Under the pieces are notes generated by a model. That model made no database searches, had not been told where the DNA came from, and saw only the letters and a list, made by a program, of their open reading frames with translations. This document shows, in pieces, positions 49,184-57,368 of a stretch of DNA of 64,000 bases; the first letter of the stretch is position 1, and each line of letters opens with the position of its first letter. Both the position numbers and the translations under genes were made by a program. The DNA is from Micromonospora citrea (lineage in GTDB: Bacteria; Actinomycetota; Actinomycetes; Mycobacteriales; Micromonosporaceae), in contig NZ_FMHZ01000002.1 of assembly GCF_900090315.1 (NCBI RefSeq), positions 1,032,501 to 1,096,500 on the forward strand, given 5' to 3'.

Positions 49184-50023
49184 TCACCGCTGCGCTCTCG
49201 CTGAAGCGTACAGGCAGACGGCGGCTGCCGCAGCCAGGTTCAGGCTCTCGGCGCGCCCGTGCAGCGGCACCCGGACGCGGGCGTCGGCGGCGGCCGTCAA
49301 CTCCTCGGGCAGGCCGTGCGCCTCCGAGCCGAACAGCCAGGCGGTGGGGGCGGCGAGCCGCCCGGCGTCGGCCAGGTCGTCGAGGTCGTCCTCGCCGTAC
49401 CCGGTGGTGGCGAACACGGCGAGCCCGGCGGCCCGCAGCGCCGCGACCACGTCGACCGGATCCGGGGCGCGGACCACGTCGACGTGGAAGAGGCTGCCGG
49501 CCGACGCCCGCACGCACTTGCCGTTGTACGGGTCGACGGCGTCGCCGGCGAAGACCACCGCGCCGGCCCCCGCGGCGTCGGCGGTGCGCAGCACGGTGCC
49601 GGCGTTGCCCGGGTCGCGGATCTCGGCGAGCACCGCGACCAGGCGGGGCCCGCCGGCCAGGGCGCGTTCCAGGGGCACGTCGAGGTGCCGGCAGACGGCG
49701 ACGAGGCCCTGCGGGGCGACCGTCTCGGCGAGCGCGGCGAGGGCCTCGTCGGTCACCTCGGAGACCGGCACGTCGGCGCGGGCGGCGTCGGCGGCCAGCC
49801 CGGCGTGGCGGTCGAGGGCGGCGGGCGTACCGAAGAGTTCGGCGACCACCCCCGGGCGGGCCAGGGCCTCGCGGACCGCCTGCGGCCCCTCGGCCAGGAA
49901 CCGGCCGGCGGCCTCGCGGTCCCGGCGGCGCTGGAGCCGGCGGGCGGCGACCACCCTGGGGGTACGCGGGGTGAAGGGGCCGGAGACAGCGTCGAGGCGT
50001 CTCCCGCGCGACGATGACTGCAT
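49184..50023 (-). CDS. SPOUT (TrmH/SpoU) RNA methyltransferase
   Basis: 279 residues. An N-terminal L30e-like substrate domain (AEGPQAVREALARP) is followed by the knotted SPOUT domain with motif 1 EIRDPGNAGTVLRTADA, motif 2 WLFGSEAHGLP and motif 3 PLHGRAESLNLAAAAAV. It is predicted to methylate a ribose in rRNA, but the site is not certain. It lies between rplT and pheS, a common place for this gene in actinobacteria. Start ATG at 50023 is chosen because the family N-terminus begins soon after it. Confidence 0.92.
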   Translation of the reverse strand: MQSSSRGRRLDAVSGPFTPRTPRVVAARRLQRRRDREAAGRFLAEGPQAVREALARPGVVAELFGTPAALDRHAGLAADAARADVPVSEVTDEALAALAETVAPQGLVAVCRHLDVPLERALAGGPRLVAVLAEIRDPGNAGTVLRTADAAGAGAVVFAGDAVDPYNGKCVRASAGSLFHVDVVRAPDPVDVVAALRAAGLAVFATTGYGEDDLDDLADAGRLAAPTAWLFGSEAHGLPEELTAAADARVRVPLHGRAESLNLAAAAAVCLYASARAQR

Positions 50024-50055
50024 GGGAGACGCCTCGATCTGCTGGTGCGGGTGGA

Positions 50056-50448
50056 TCAGGCGGCCTGGGCCGCCGCGCCGCCGGTGCCCTCGGCCGTGAC
50101 CGCGGCCCGGGCCAGCTCGACGATCGCCGCGAACGCGGCGGCGTCGTTGACGGCCATGTCGGCCAGGATCTTGCGGTCGACCTCGATGCCGGCCAGGCGC
50201 AGGCCCTGGATCAGGCGGTTGTAGGTCATCCCGTTGGCGCGGGCGCCCGCGTTGATCCGCTGGATCCACAGCTGCCGGAAGTCGCCCTTGCGGTCGCGAC
50301 GGTCCCGGTAGGCGTACTGCATCGAGTGCAGCACCTGCTCCTTGGCCTTGCGGTAGAGGCGGGAGCGCTGACCGCGGTAGCCGCTCGCGGTCTCCAGCAG
50401 GGTACGGCGCTTCTTCTGGGCGTTCACAGCCCGCTTGACGCGTGCCAT
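50056..50448 (-). CDS. rplT: 50S ribosomal protein L20
   Basis: 130 residues, basic, starting [19 protein letters not shown] with the conserved [17 protein letters not shown] signature. Binds 23S rRNA early in 50S assembly and can repress its own operon. The C-terminal 12 residues are an Ala/Gly-rich tail. Follows rpmI after 31 bp in the infC-rpmI-rplT operon. Confidence 0.98.
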   Translation of the reverse strand: MARVKRAVNAQKKRRTLLETASGYRGQRSRLYRKAKEQVLHSMQYAYRDRRDRKGDFRQLWIQRINAGARANGMTYNRLIQGLRLAGIEVDRKILADMAVNDAAAFAAIVELARAAVTAEGTGGAAAQAA

Positions 50449-50479
50449 CTCAACTCCTTCTTACGTCAGGTGGCGCGCG

Positions 50480-50674
50480 TCAGCGGCCGAGCAGCTTCTT
50501 GATGCGCTTGACATCGGCCTTGGCCAGCACGACGGTGCCGGTCAGCCGACGGGTCTGGGTGGAGGGCTTCTTCTCCAGGTTGTGCCGGAGGCCGGCCTGC
50601 TGGGCAACGATCTTGCCCTTGCCGGTCACCTTGACCCGCTTACCCATCCCCGTGTGGCTCTTCATCTTCGGCAT
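50480..50674 (-). CDS. rpmI: 50S ribosomal protein L35
   Basis: 64 residues with the family start MPKMKSHTGMGKRVKVTGKG and conserved C-terminal VKRIKKLLG. Basic. Lies 20 bp after infC, as is usual. No frame problem. Confidence 0.98.
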   Translation of the reverse strand: MPKMKSHTGMGKRVKVTGKGKIVAQQAGLRHNLEKKPSTQTRRLTGTVVLAKADVKRIKKLLGR

Positions 50675-50694
50675 GTGGAACGTCTTCTCCCCTG

Positions 50695-51363
50695 TTACTC
50701 GCCGCTGTTGTCGGCGGCGGTGCCGGCCTCGCCGGCCGCTGCGGTCTCACCGGCCGCCGCGGTCTCGCCGGCTGCCGAAGCGGCGGCCTCGTCCGCGTTC
50801 CGGTCCCGGGCCCCACCGCGGGACGCCGTCGCGGCGACCGCGGAGGCCTTGACGGCCCGGTGCGGGGCGAGAACCATGATCATGTTTCGACCGTCCTGCT
50901 TCGGAGCGGCCTCGACGTACCCCAGCTCCGTGATCTCCGACTCGAGCCGGCGCAGGAGCCGGTAACCCAGCTCCGGGCGGCTCTGCTCGCGACCGCGGAA
51001 CATGATCGTCACCTTGACCTTGTCGCCGGCCTTGAGGAACCGCACCACGTGACCCTTCTTGGTCTCGTAGTCGTGCGGGTCGATCTTCGGCCGGAGCTTC
51101 ATCTCCTTGATGACGGTCTGCTGCTGGTTACGCCGCGCTTCGCGCGCCTTGAGTGCGCTCTCGTACTTGAACTTGCCGAAGTCCATGAGCTTGCACACCG
51201 GCGGGCGCGCCATCGGCGCAACCTCGACCAGGTCCAGGTCTACGTCCGCGGCCAGCTGAAGGGCGCGCTCCAGCGGGACGATGCCCACCTGCTCACCCTC
51301 GGGGCCGACCAGTCGGACCTCACGTGCCCGGATCTGCTCGTTCACGCGTGGTTCGACGCTGAT
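50695..51363 (-). CDS. infC: Translation initiation factor IF-3, probable AUC start
   Basis: 222 residues. It binds the 30S subunit and checks the start codon. N-terminal domain ([20 protein letters not shown]), linker helix and C-terminal domain ([21 protein letters not shown]) are normal; the last 50 residues are Ala/Gly/Glu-rich. No ATG, GTG or TTG fits the conserved N-terminus; ATC at 51363-51361, right after GAGGAGG, is the likely start. Rare start codons are typical of infC, where IF-3 represses itself. The frame is open further upstream but not conserved in character. The leader holds a terminator-like and a second hairpin. Confidence 0.95.
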   Translation of the reverse strand: MSVEPRVNEQIRAREVRLVGPEGEQVGIVPLERALQLAADVDLDLVEVAPMARPPVCKLMDFGKFKYESALKAREARRNQQQTVIKEMKLRPKIDPHDYETKKGHVVRFLKAGDKVKVTIMFRGREQSRPELGYRLLRRLESEITELGYVEAAPKQDGRNMIMVLAPHRAVKASAVAATASRGGARDRNADEAAASAAGETAAAGETAAAGEAGTAADNSGE

Positions 51364-51404
51364 GGGGCCTCCTCGAGTCAAAGTCTCCTGCGTGGCCGAC
51401 CCTG

Positions 51405-51461
51405 CGGCTCCCGGGTGGGAGCCGACCCGGAAAGCAGAAGGCCCCGGCGCATGCCAGGGCC
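51405..51461 (-). promoter_or_regulatory. infC leader with terminator-like and second hairpin
   Basis: Leftward, hairpin A (51461-51440) has a 9-bp stem GGCCCTGGC/GCCGGGGCC around ATGC and is followed by TTCTGCTTT, like an intrinsic terminator. Hairpin B (51424-51405) is CGGCTCCC/GGGAGCCG. Both lie 40-100 bp before the infC start. An attenuation role for the ribosomal operon is plausible but unproven. Confidence 0.55.
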
Positions 51462-51831
51462 CGCTCGACCGGTCGGCACGATCACATGATCGCGCATCCG
51501 GCGCCGGGACGTGCCCGGAACCGGGGACCGGACCCGGCCACCGTGGCGGCGACTCGGGTGGGAGCAGGCGCTCCTCTTTCATGGCTGTCGAATCACGGGC
51601 GAGGATCGCACGCTGAGACAGCCTGGTCGACTCGACAACACTACACCCTCGCCCCGAGCACCCCAAACCGGGCACCCCCGCCGGGCCGGCTCACGACGGC
51701 GGACAGCCAGGCTGGCCCGGCGACACCGCCGGCGGAGCGGCGGCGGCGGACCGAGACAGGCAATACCCCGGGGTCGGGCCGCGCGGCAGTACCGGCCCGG
51801 CGCGGTCCGTGGCCGGCCGGTCGGCGGCGGG

Positions 51832-52305
51832 TCAGCGGCCGGCGGCGCCCTGCGCGAGGCGGGCCTGGTGCGTCTGGTGCAGCCGGCGCAGCGCGCGGAC
51901 CCCCTCGACGGCCCGCTCCTTGTCGGCCGCCTGGAGGGCGACCATCGGCAGCAGGTCGTCGTCGTGCAGCTCCAGGCTGGCCCACGGCGCGCCCCGGTCG
52001 AAGCGGACCCCGCGGACGACCTCCCACGGCAGCTCGTACGACCCGATGACGTTGCGCACCCGCACGCCGCGCACGTCCGCCTCCACGCGGGGCCGGGTGA
52101 AGAGCAGGAAGCCGAGGGCGCCGAAGACGCCGAGACCCACCATCGCGATCTGGTCGCCCCGCTGGAAGCTGCCGTAGCCGTTGCCCGTCGCGCCGGTCAG
52201 CGACGTGGCCACCAGGCTGAACACCACGACCAGCACGGCCGCCGAGGCCCAGCAGACCACCCGGATGCGGCGGGGGCGGAGGCTGATCGTCTCGGTTTCA
52301 CTCAC
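51832..52305 (-). CDS. Small membrane protein with PH-like domain
   Basis: 157 residues. Two hydrophobic helices (about 15-35 and 50-70) are followed by a PH-like (bPH2) domain containing VEADVRGVRVRNVIGSYELPWEVV. GTG start with a weak ribosome site. Such proteins are common in actinobacteria with unknown role. It lies between infC and the Crp/Fnr gene. Confidence 0.82.
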   Translation of the reverse strand: MSETETISLRPRRIRVVCWASAAVLVVVFSLVATSLTGATGNGYGSFQRGDQIAMVGLGVFGALGFLLFTRPRVEADVRGVRVRNVIGSYELPWEVVRGVRFDRGAPWASLELHDDDLLPMVALQAADKERAVEGVRALRRLHQTHQARLAQGAAGR

Positions 52306-52372
52306 CCCACCAGTCTGCCATCCGCTCCGGGCCGGTCCCCCGCCGCCACACTTTCGGCTCGCTCGGCGTCTG

Positions 52373-53098
52373 TCAGCCCTCCTCGACCTCCAACTCGCCC
52401 ATCTGCCGAAGGCGAGGCAGGTCGCGAACGGTGATCCGGCGGTAGTCCGTGTCGACCAGGCCCTCCGTGCGCAGTTCACGCAGGGCCTTCTGGATGGAGG
52501 TCTCGGCGGCGCCGCAGATGCTGGCCAGCTCGGGCTGCGTGAGCCGCACGTCGATGACCACCCCGTCACGAATCTGGCGGCCATGGGTGCGGCAGAGCTC
52601 GGCGACGACCCGGGCGACCCTGATCTTGACCGGGTAGGAGGTAAAGTCGATGCGTCGCCGGTTGGACCAGCGCAGCCGGTCGGACACCATCGCCGCCAAC
52701 TCCAGGGCGGCGTCGGGGTGCTCCTTGAGGAACGTCTTGAACCGGTCGGGCTGAATGACCCGGTAGGTCGCCGGCCCGCAGGTGGTGACGCTCGCCGAGC
52801 GGGGCCGATCGTTGAGTGCCGACATCTCGCCGACGAGGTCGCCGCCGACGCGCATAGCCAGCAGCGCCGCCCGCCCGTCCGGAAGGGTCGCGGTGACCTT
52901 CGTCAGCCCTTCCTCGAGCAGCACCAGGTGGGACTCCCGTACGCCCTCGTGGATGACGATCTGCCCGGGCGGCACCTGCCGGCGGACGCCCAGCTCCAAC
53001 AGGGCGACCCGGACCGACGGGCCGAGCCGTTGCAGGAAGGTCCCGTACGGCCAAATGACGGCGGACGATTCGGCCGGTAGTCGCATCAGCGGTCTCAT
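52373..53098 (-). CDS. Crp/Fnr-family regulator
   Basis: About 241 residues from the ATG at 53098. An N-terminal cNMP-binding barrel (about 35-150) is followed by a C-terminal winged helix (LTQPELASICGAAETSIQKALRELRTEGLV). It is thus a full regulator, unlike the stand-alone cNMP protein at 12868. GAGGAGG lies immediately before that ATG, too close for ideal use, so the ATG at 53086 or upstream starts at 53260 or 53281 remain possible; the longer forms would add a membrane helix. It is divergent from a nucleotidyl-cyclase-like gene, which hints at a shared ligand. Confidence 0.9.
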   Translation of the reverse strand: MRPLMRLPAESSAVIWPYGTFLQRLGPSVRVALLELGVRRQVPPGQIVIHEGVRESHLVLLEEGLTKVTATLPDGRAALLAMRVGGDLVGEMSALNDRPRSASVTTCGPATYRVIQPDRFKTFLKEHPDAALELAAMVSDRLRWSNRRRIDFTSYPVKIRVARVVAELCRTHGRQIRDGVVIDVRLTQPELASICGAAETSIQKALRELRTEGLVDTDYRRITVRDLPRLRQMGELEVEEG

Positions 53099-53433
53099 CC
53101 TCCTCGGCCAACGGCAACCGTCGAAGCGTAGCCGCCCCTGTGCGTTACGCGACGCCCGTGGCCACATGGCGGCGACGACGAGCTGAACGATCACCAACGC
53201 CAGCAGGACGCCCGGCGGCCAGCCGACCGCGAGCAGCAACTCCACAAGACCGATCCTCATATGACCAGGACACCGGCCCACCGCCTGTCAGACACCCGCG
53301 CAGGAGGGAATGACGCACCGACGACAGTTCCGGACGATGCCGTACTTCTATGGGGTCCCGGTGGGCCCGTCTCGGTTCGATGTCCCTGCGGTGCCCGCCC
53401 GAGGGACGGGTAGGGCGATGAAGGGCGGCACGA
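53099..53433. other. 335-bp divergent region before the cyclase-like operon
   Basis: No separate gene is supported here. On the minus strand the Crp/Fnr frame stays open to 53281 and would encode a hydrophobic helix, LLLAVGWPPGVLLALVIVQL, so a membrane-anchored form of the regulator cannot be ruled out. The plus strand holds the cyclase-like gene's leader, ending in GAAGGGCGGCACGA before the ATG. Confidence 0.5.
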
Positions 53434-54264
53434 ATGCGACACCCCGAACGACGGCTGTTGATCTCCGTGGACATGGAGCGGTACAGCCGGCGAACCAATC
53501 TCCAGCAGTACGAGGCGCAGAAACACTTCCGGGACCTCCTGCACGAGGCCGCTGGCGATGTCGGACTGGACCGTGTCGCCTGGACCACGCAGCAAGCCGG
53601 TGACGGCGAACTGGCGATCCTTCCCCGGGACGTTGCCGAGTCCCGCGTCATCGGCCGTTTCGTACCGGAGCTGAACAGGCGGCTGCGCGGCTACAACAGC
53701 AGCCGGGTGCCGGCCGCCCGGATCCGCCTGCGGATCGCCGTCCACCAGGGGCTGGTGCACCTCGACGGGGCCAACGGCTTCCCCGGCAACGCCGTCGTCT
53801 TCGTCTGCCGGCTGGGCGAGGCCGAGCCCGTGAAGGAAGCTCTGGCGGCCTTTCCCGACGCCGGGGTGGCGCTGATCGTGTCGACGGAGATCTACCGCGA
53901 CGTCGTCACCGAATACCCGGAGGAGATGCGCCCGGAGCGGTTCCGGCGGGTCGAGGTGGTCCATCCGGACAAGGGCTTCCGGGAGGACGCCTGGCTCTGC
54001 GTCGTGGACGAGGACATGTCGGCCACGCCGTCGGACGCGGCCTCGACGCCCCCGCCCCCGCCCCGGAAGGCGGGATCCGGTGCGGAGCATCGGCGGGAAC
54101 CGTCGGGTTCCCCGGTGACCGGCACGCGGCCGGGCACGGGTGGCATCCGGACGGGCGACGTCCGGGTCGACGGTCAGAACGCGATCGGGCACGGCGCCAC
54201 GGCGATCGGATCCGTCGGCCGCGATGCGACGTTGGGCGGCGGGCCGGAGGGCCGGGAACCGTGA
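53434..54264 (+). CDS. Nucleotidyl-cyclase-like protein with C-terminal matching motif
   Basis: 276 residues. Residues about 5-195 resemble a class III nucleotidyl cyclase fold: LLISVDMERYS (metal Asp 13) and QAGDGELAILP (second Asp 57) are retained, but the Asn of the usual Asn-x3-Arg motif is not seen, so activity is uncertain. Residues 200-235 are Pro/Ser/Gly-rich. Residues 241-261 (GDVRVDGQNAIGHGATAIGS and one more) recur in the next protein. Stop overlaps the next start (GTGA). First gene of a three-gene operon divergent from a Crp/Fnr regulator. Confidence 0.82.
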   Translation: MRHPERRLLISVDMERYSRRTNLQQYEAQKHFRDLLHEAAGDVGLDRVAWTTQQAGDGELAILPRDVAESRVIGRFVPELNRRLRGYNSSRVPAARIRLRIAVHQGLVHLDGANGFPGNAVVFVCRLGEAEPVKEALAAFPDAGVALIVSTEIYRDVVTEYPEEMRPERFRRVEVVHPDKGFREDAWLCVVDEDMSATPSDAASTPPPPPRKAGSGAEHRREPSGSPVTGTRPGTGGIRTGDVRVDGQNAIGHGATAIGSVGRDATLGGGPEGREP

Positions 54265-56513
54265 CCACATCCGACTTCCCGTACGCACACGGCGACGACG
54301 CCGACGACCCGGACAGGCCCCGCGACGCACTCGACGACGACGGGTATGACCGTGACGAAGAGAACCCCGTGGCGGGCCCGGGCTCGTCCGACGGGCCGGC
54401 GGACCCGCTCGGGTCGACGGACGGCGGCGAGGCGGACGAGCCGGAGGAGCCGCTCGAGTCGGCGGATGTCATCCGCAGGCTGGCTGGTCTGCTCGGCGGC
54501 CCGTCCATCGGTCTCGGCGACGTGCGGGTACGGGGGCAGAACGCCACCGGGCACGGCGCCGTCGCGATCGGCACCGTCAACCTGACGACCGCGGGAGCCG
54601 ACGGCGCCGGACGGATCTGGTACGAGAGCCTGAGCGAGCACGACGTGCGGGAACTAGCGGAGGGATACGCGCCGACGCCGAGCGACCAGCAGCTCGACCG
54701 TCACCTCAAGCGCCGCCACCTGGTGTGCCTGTCCGGTCCGTCCTCCAGTGGCCGGTTCACCTCCGCCGTCCTCGCGGCGGCCCGCAGGCACGGGCACGAC
54801 GGAGCCAGCGTCCTCGGTGCCGAGCAGCCCGCGGACCTGCTCGGGTCGAGCGAGCGCCTGCCCGGCGGACGCGGGTACGTGCTCCGGCTCGCGGACACCG
54901 CAGCCGCCGCGGTCGACGGGTTCACCCTGGTGGCACTCGCGGCGCGGGCTGAGACGACCGGCTCGACGCTGGTCCTGGTGGGCGACTTCTCCCGGCGCCG
55001 TCAGGATCTCGCCGGGCATGTGGTGGAGCATCGGGTAGCACCGGCGGTGGAGGTGTTCAGGACGCGGCTGCGCCAACAGCTGACGGGCCGATGCGTCGGC
55101 TGGTGCGCGGACGGATGCGACGGCGCCTGCGTGGACCGGTACATCGATGAAGGCTGCGTCACACACCCGCTGCTCTCGGCGTACCTCGCTGGTGAGCCCC
55201 GTCCAAGCGAGGTGGTTCCCGTGGTGGAGCTGATCGCCCGGACGGTCCCGCACGGACCCGCCCTGACCGAGAGGTTGGAGCAGTTGCTGCCCCGCCAACT
55301 GCGGGAGCGGGCCACGCAGATCCTGGACGTCGGACGGCACGACGGCATCGACGGCTGGGCGGCCGACCAGGCCCGCGCGTTCCGGCTGGCTTGCGCCGTA
55401 CTCGCCGGGCAGCCGGTGACGGAGATCCGTCAGGCGGCCCAGCGCATGCTCGGAGCCGATCTCACCGGAATCGCGCCCACCGGCCCTCAACTGCGCGGGC
55501 CGGACCTCGACACGTTGCTCGGCTCGGCGCTACGCCAAGCCGTCGTCGTGGTCAGCGACACCCGATCCGCGGGCGGCCAACGCATCGAGTTCGGCACCGG
55601 CAGCGAGCAGCTCCGCTCGACGTTGCTCGAGGTCTCCTGGACGGACTGGTGGCCTCCCGCACAGCTGCTCGGTTGGCTGGCGGGCCTGGTCCGCTCCGAC
55701 GTGCCGGGCGTCCGGCAGGCGGCCGCGGGTGCCATCGGCTGGTCAGCCGGGCAGGACGTGCGGGCAGCTCTGCAGACGGTCGGCGACCTCGCCCGGGAAC
55801 GGCGGGCGGGCGTTCGACAGGCCGCCGCCATCGTGCTAGTGGCGATGGCGATGCAGCCCAGGCTTCGTCAGCGCGTGCGGACCGAGCTCGATCAGTGGGC
55901 GGCCGGGCCGGCGGCGCACCTGCGGGACACCGTCGCCCGGGCGTACGGCCTCGGCCTGGCCCGCCTCTGGCCCGACGCCGCCCTGATGCAGCTGCGCCTG
56001 GTAGCGCAGGCCCGCATGCAACGGCGGAACAACTCGGTGGTCCGAGGCCTCGTCGAGGTCTACCGGGACGGCCACGCCGCCGCACTCGTGCCGGAGCTGG
56101 TCGACTGGACCGCGTCCGACGATCCGGAGGTGCGGCTGCATGCGGCGCGAACGATACGCGTCCTCGCCGACCGCTGGGCGGAGCCGCCCAGGGAACACTG
56201 GCCCGAGCTGCTGGATCTCATCCGCCAGCGGGTCATCGAGACGGGCGACGTCGCGGCGCTCTGGTCCGTGGCGTTGAGCATGCCGCAGACGGCCTACCGG
56301 TCATGGCGGACGCTCGGCCTCTGGCTCAACCGCGCCGACGGTGACTCCGAGGTGACGGTCCACTGCCTGGCCCTGCTCCGGCGCGTGATCGCCGGCCGGC
56401 CGCCACTGCGCCACCGTCTCGATCACCAGATCCGCCACGTCTGGCGGCCCGTCATGCCGCACAACAACCTGCTTAACGCCGTGCACGCGCTCATCGACAA
56501 GGACCTGCTATGA
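54261..56513 (+). CDS. P-loop and HEAT-repeat protein with N-terminal matching motif
   Basis: 750 residues. Residues 1-80 are very acidic and disordered. Residues 86-106 repeat the Gly/Asn/Ala/His segment of the preceding protein (GDVRVRGQNATGHGAVAIGT...). Then comes a P-loop-like GPSSSGRFT at 159-167 with LVLVGDFSRR as possible second motif, and a group of five cysteines (CVGWCADGCDGACVD...C) that may bind metal. The C-terminal 400 residues look like HEAT repeats (VPGVRQAAAGAIGWS, AGVRQAAAIVLVAMA). It resembles a STAND-like sensor-switch but is not a confirmed ATPase. GTG start overlaps the preceding stop. Confidence 0.78.
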   Translation: MTTSDFPYAHGDDADDPDRPRDALDDDGYDRDEENPVAGPGSSDGPADPLGSTDGGEADEPEEPLESADVIRRLAGLLGGPSIGLGDVRVRGQNATGHGAVAIGTVNLTTAGADGAGRIWYESLSEHDVRELAEGYAPTPSDQQLDRHLKRRHLVCLSGPSSSGRFTSAVLAAARRHGHDGASVLGAEQPADLLGSSERLPGGRGYVLRLADTAAAAVDGFTLVALAARAETTGSTLVLVGDFSRRRQDLAGHVVEHRVAPAVEVFRTRLRQQLTGRCVGWCADGCDGACVDRYIDEGCVTHPLLSAYLAGEPRPSEVVPVVELIARTVPHGPALTERLEQLLPRQLRERATQILDVGRHDGIDGWAADQARAFRLACAVLAGQPVTEIRQAAQRMLGADLTGIAPTGPQLRGPDLDTLLGSALRQAVVVVSDTRSAGGQRIEFGTGSEQLRSTLLEVSWTDWWPPAQLLGWLAGLVRSDVPGVRQAAAGAIGWSAGQDVRAALQTVGDLARERRAGVRQAAAIVLVAMAMQPRLRQRVRTELDQWAAGPAAHLRDTVARAYGLGLARLWPDAALMQLRLVAQARMQRRNNSVVRGLVEVYRDGHAAALVPELVDWTASDDPEVRLHAARTIRVLADRWAEPPREHWPELLDLIRQRVIETGDVAALWSVALSMPQTAYRSWRTLGLWLNRADGDSEVTVHCLALLRRVIAGRPPLRHRLDHQIRHVWRPVMPHNNLLNAVHALIDKDLL

Positions 56514-57340
56514 CCACTCCCCCCACCCCGCCGGCCACCGCCCAGACCTCCGTGCCGTCCCAGCCGGAGCGGCGCCGCTGGTGGCACTCCATCCTCGCGC
56601 CGGCCGGCCCCATCCCGCTGCCCCGGCCACCGGCACCGCCGGTCCCCAGCACGGTGACGTTCCGGCATGACGTGCCGCAGCCGATCCTGATTCCGGCGAA
56701 GGGCGACGCCTTCGACTTCCGCCTGCACGCCGTCTACACCTGGACGGCACAGAACATGGTCTACGAGGAGCTGCGGCTTCGAGCTGAGCGGTACGTCGCC
56801 TGGGCGGGCGGCATCGTGCGGGAGCGGGCGGTGGACCTGTCCCGCCAGTACGATCCGCACCGCTCGCGCGAGTTGGAGCGGGCGCTGAACGACCGGCTGG
56901 CCGGCCAGCGCTGGCCGCGGGAGGGCACCCAGCCGTACTTCTGGGTACAGGTGCGGGTCAGCCCGGACGAGCGGGTACGGGAACGGCTGCGCCCGTACTG
57001 GGAGGAGCGGATCAAGCTCGAATGCGATCACGAACTGCAGAAGATCAGGGCCCAGCAGGCGGACGATCTGACGCGCCGGTGGTGTGCCGTGCTGCAGAGC
57101 CTGGAGGACGATCCGGTCACCGCACACGCGGCGCGGCTGACCGGTGAACAGTTCGCCGAGGTCTTCCGCCGCTACGTCCAGGAGCGTCGGGAGACCGTGC
57201 CGGACCTGGTGGAGCTGTTGCGCGAGGCCGTTCGCGGGCACGGTGACCTCGGCATGGGACCGTCGGAGTACACCGAGGCGTGGGACGCGGCGATCCGGAC
57301 CTACGAGCGACGGCACGGGCTCTCCGAGCGGGCGAACTGA
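56510..57340 (+). CDS. Third protein of the cyclase-like operon, unknown
   Basis: 276 residues, no family recognised. Residues 1-45 are Pro-rich, residues about 50-135 have a beta-rich part (DFRLHAVYTWTAQNMVYEEL), and residues 140-230 form long charged helices that could be a coiled coil. ATG overlaps the stop of the previous gene (ATGA), so it belongs to the same operon. It may be an effector or a scaffold. No membrane helix or enzyme motif was found. Confidence 0.72.
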   Translation: MTTPPTPPATAQTSVPSQPERRRWWHSILAPAGPIPLPRPPAPPVPSTVTFRHDVPQPILIPAKGDAFDFRLHAVYTWTAQNMVYEELRLRAERYVAWAGGIVRERAVDLSRQYDPHRSRELERALNDRLAGQRWPREGTQPYFWVQVRVSPDERVRERLRPYWEERIKLECDHELQKIRAQQADDLTRRWCAVLQSLEDDPVTAHAARLTGEQFAEVFRRYVQERRETVPDLVELLREAVRGHGDLGMGPSEYTEAWDAAIRTYERRHGLSERAN

Positions 57341-57368
57341 CCGACGGGCCGCCCTGCGGGCCGCCGGG

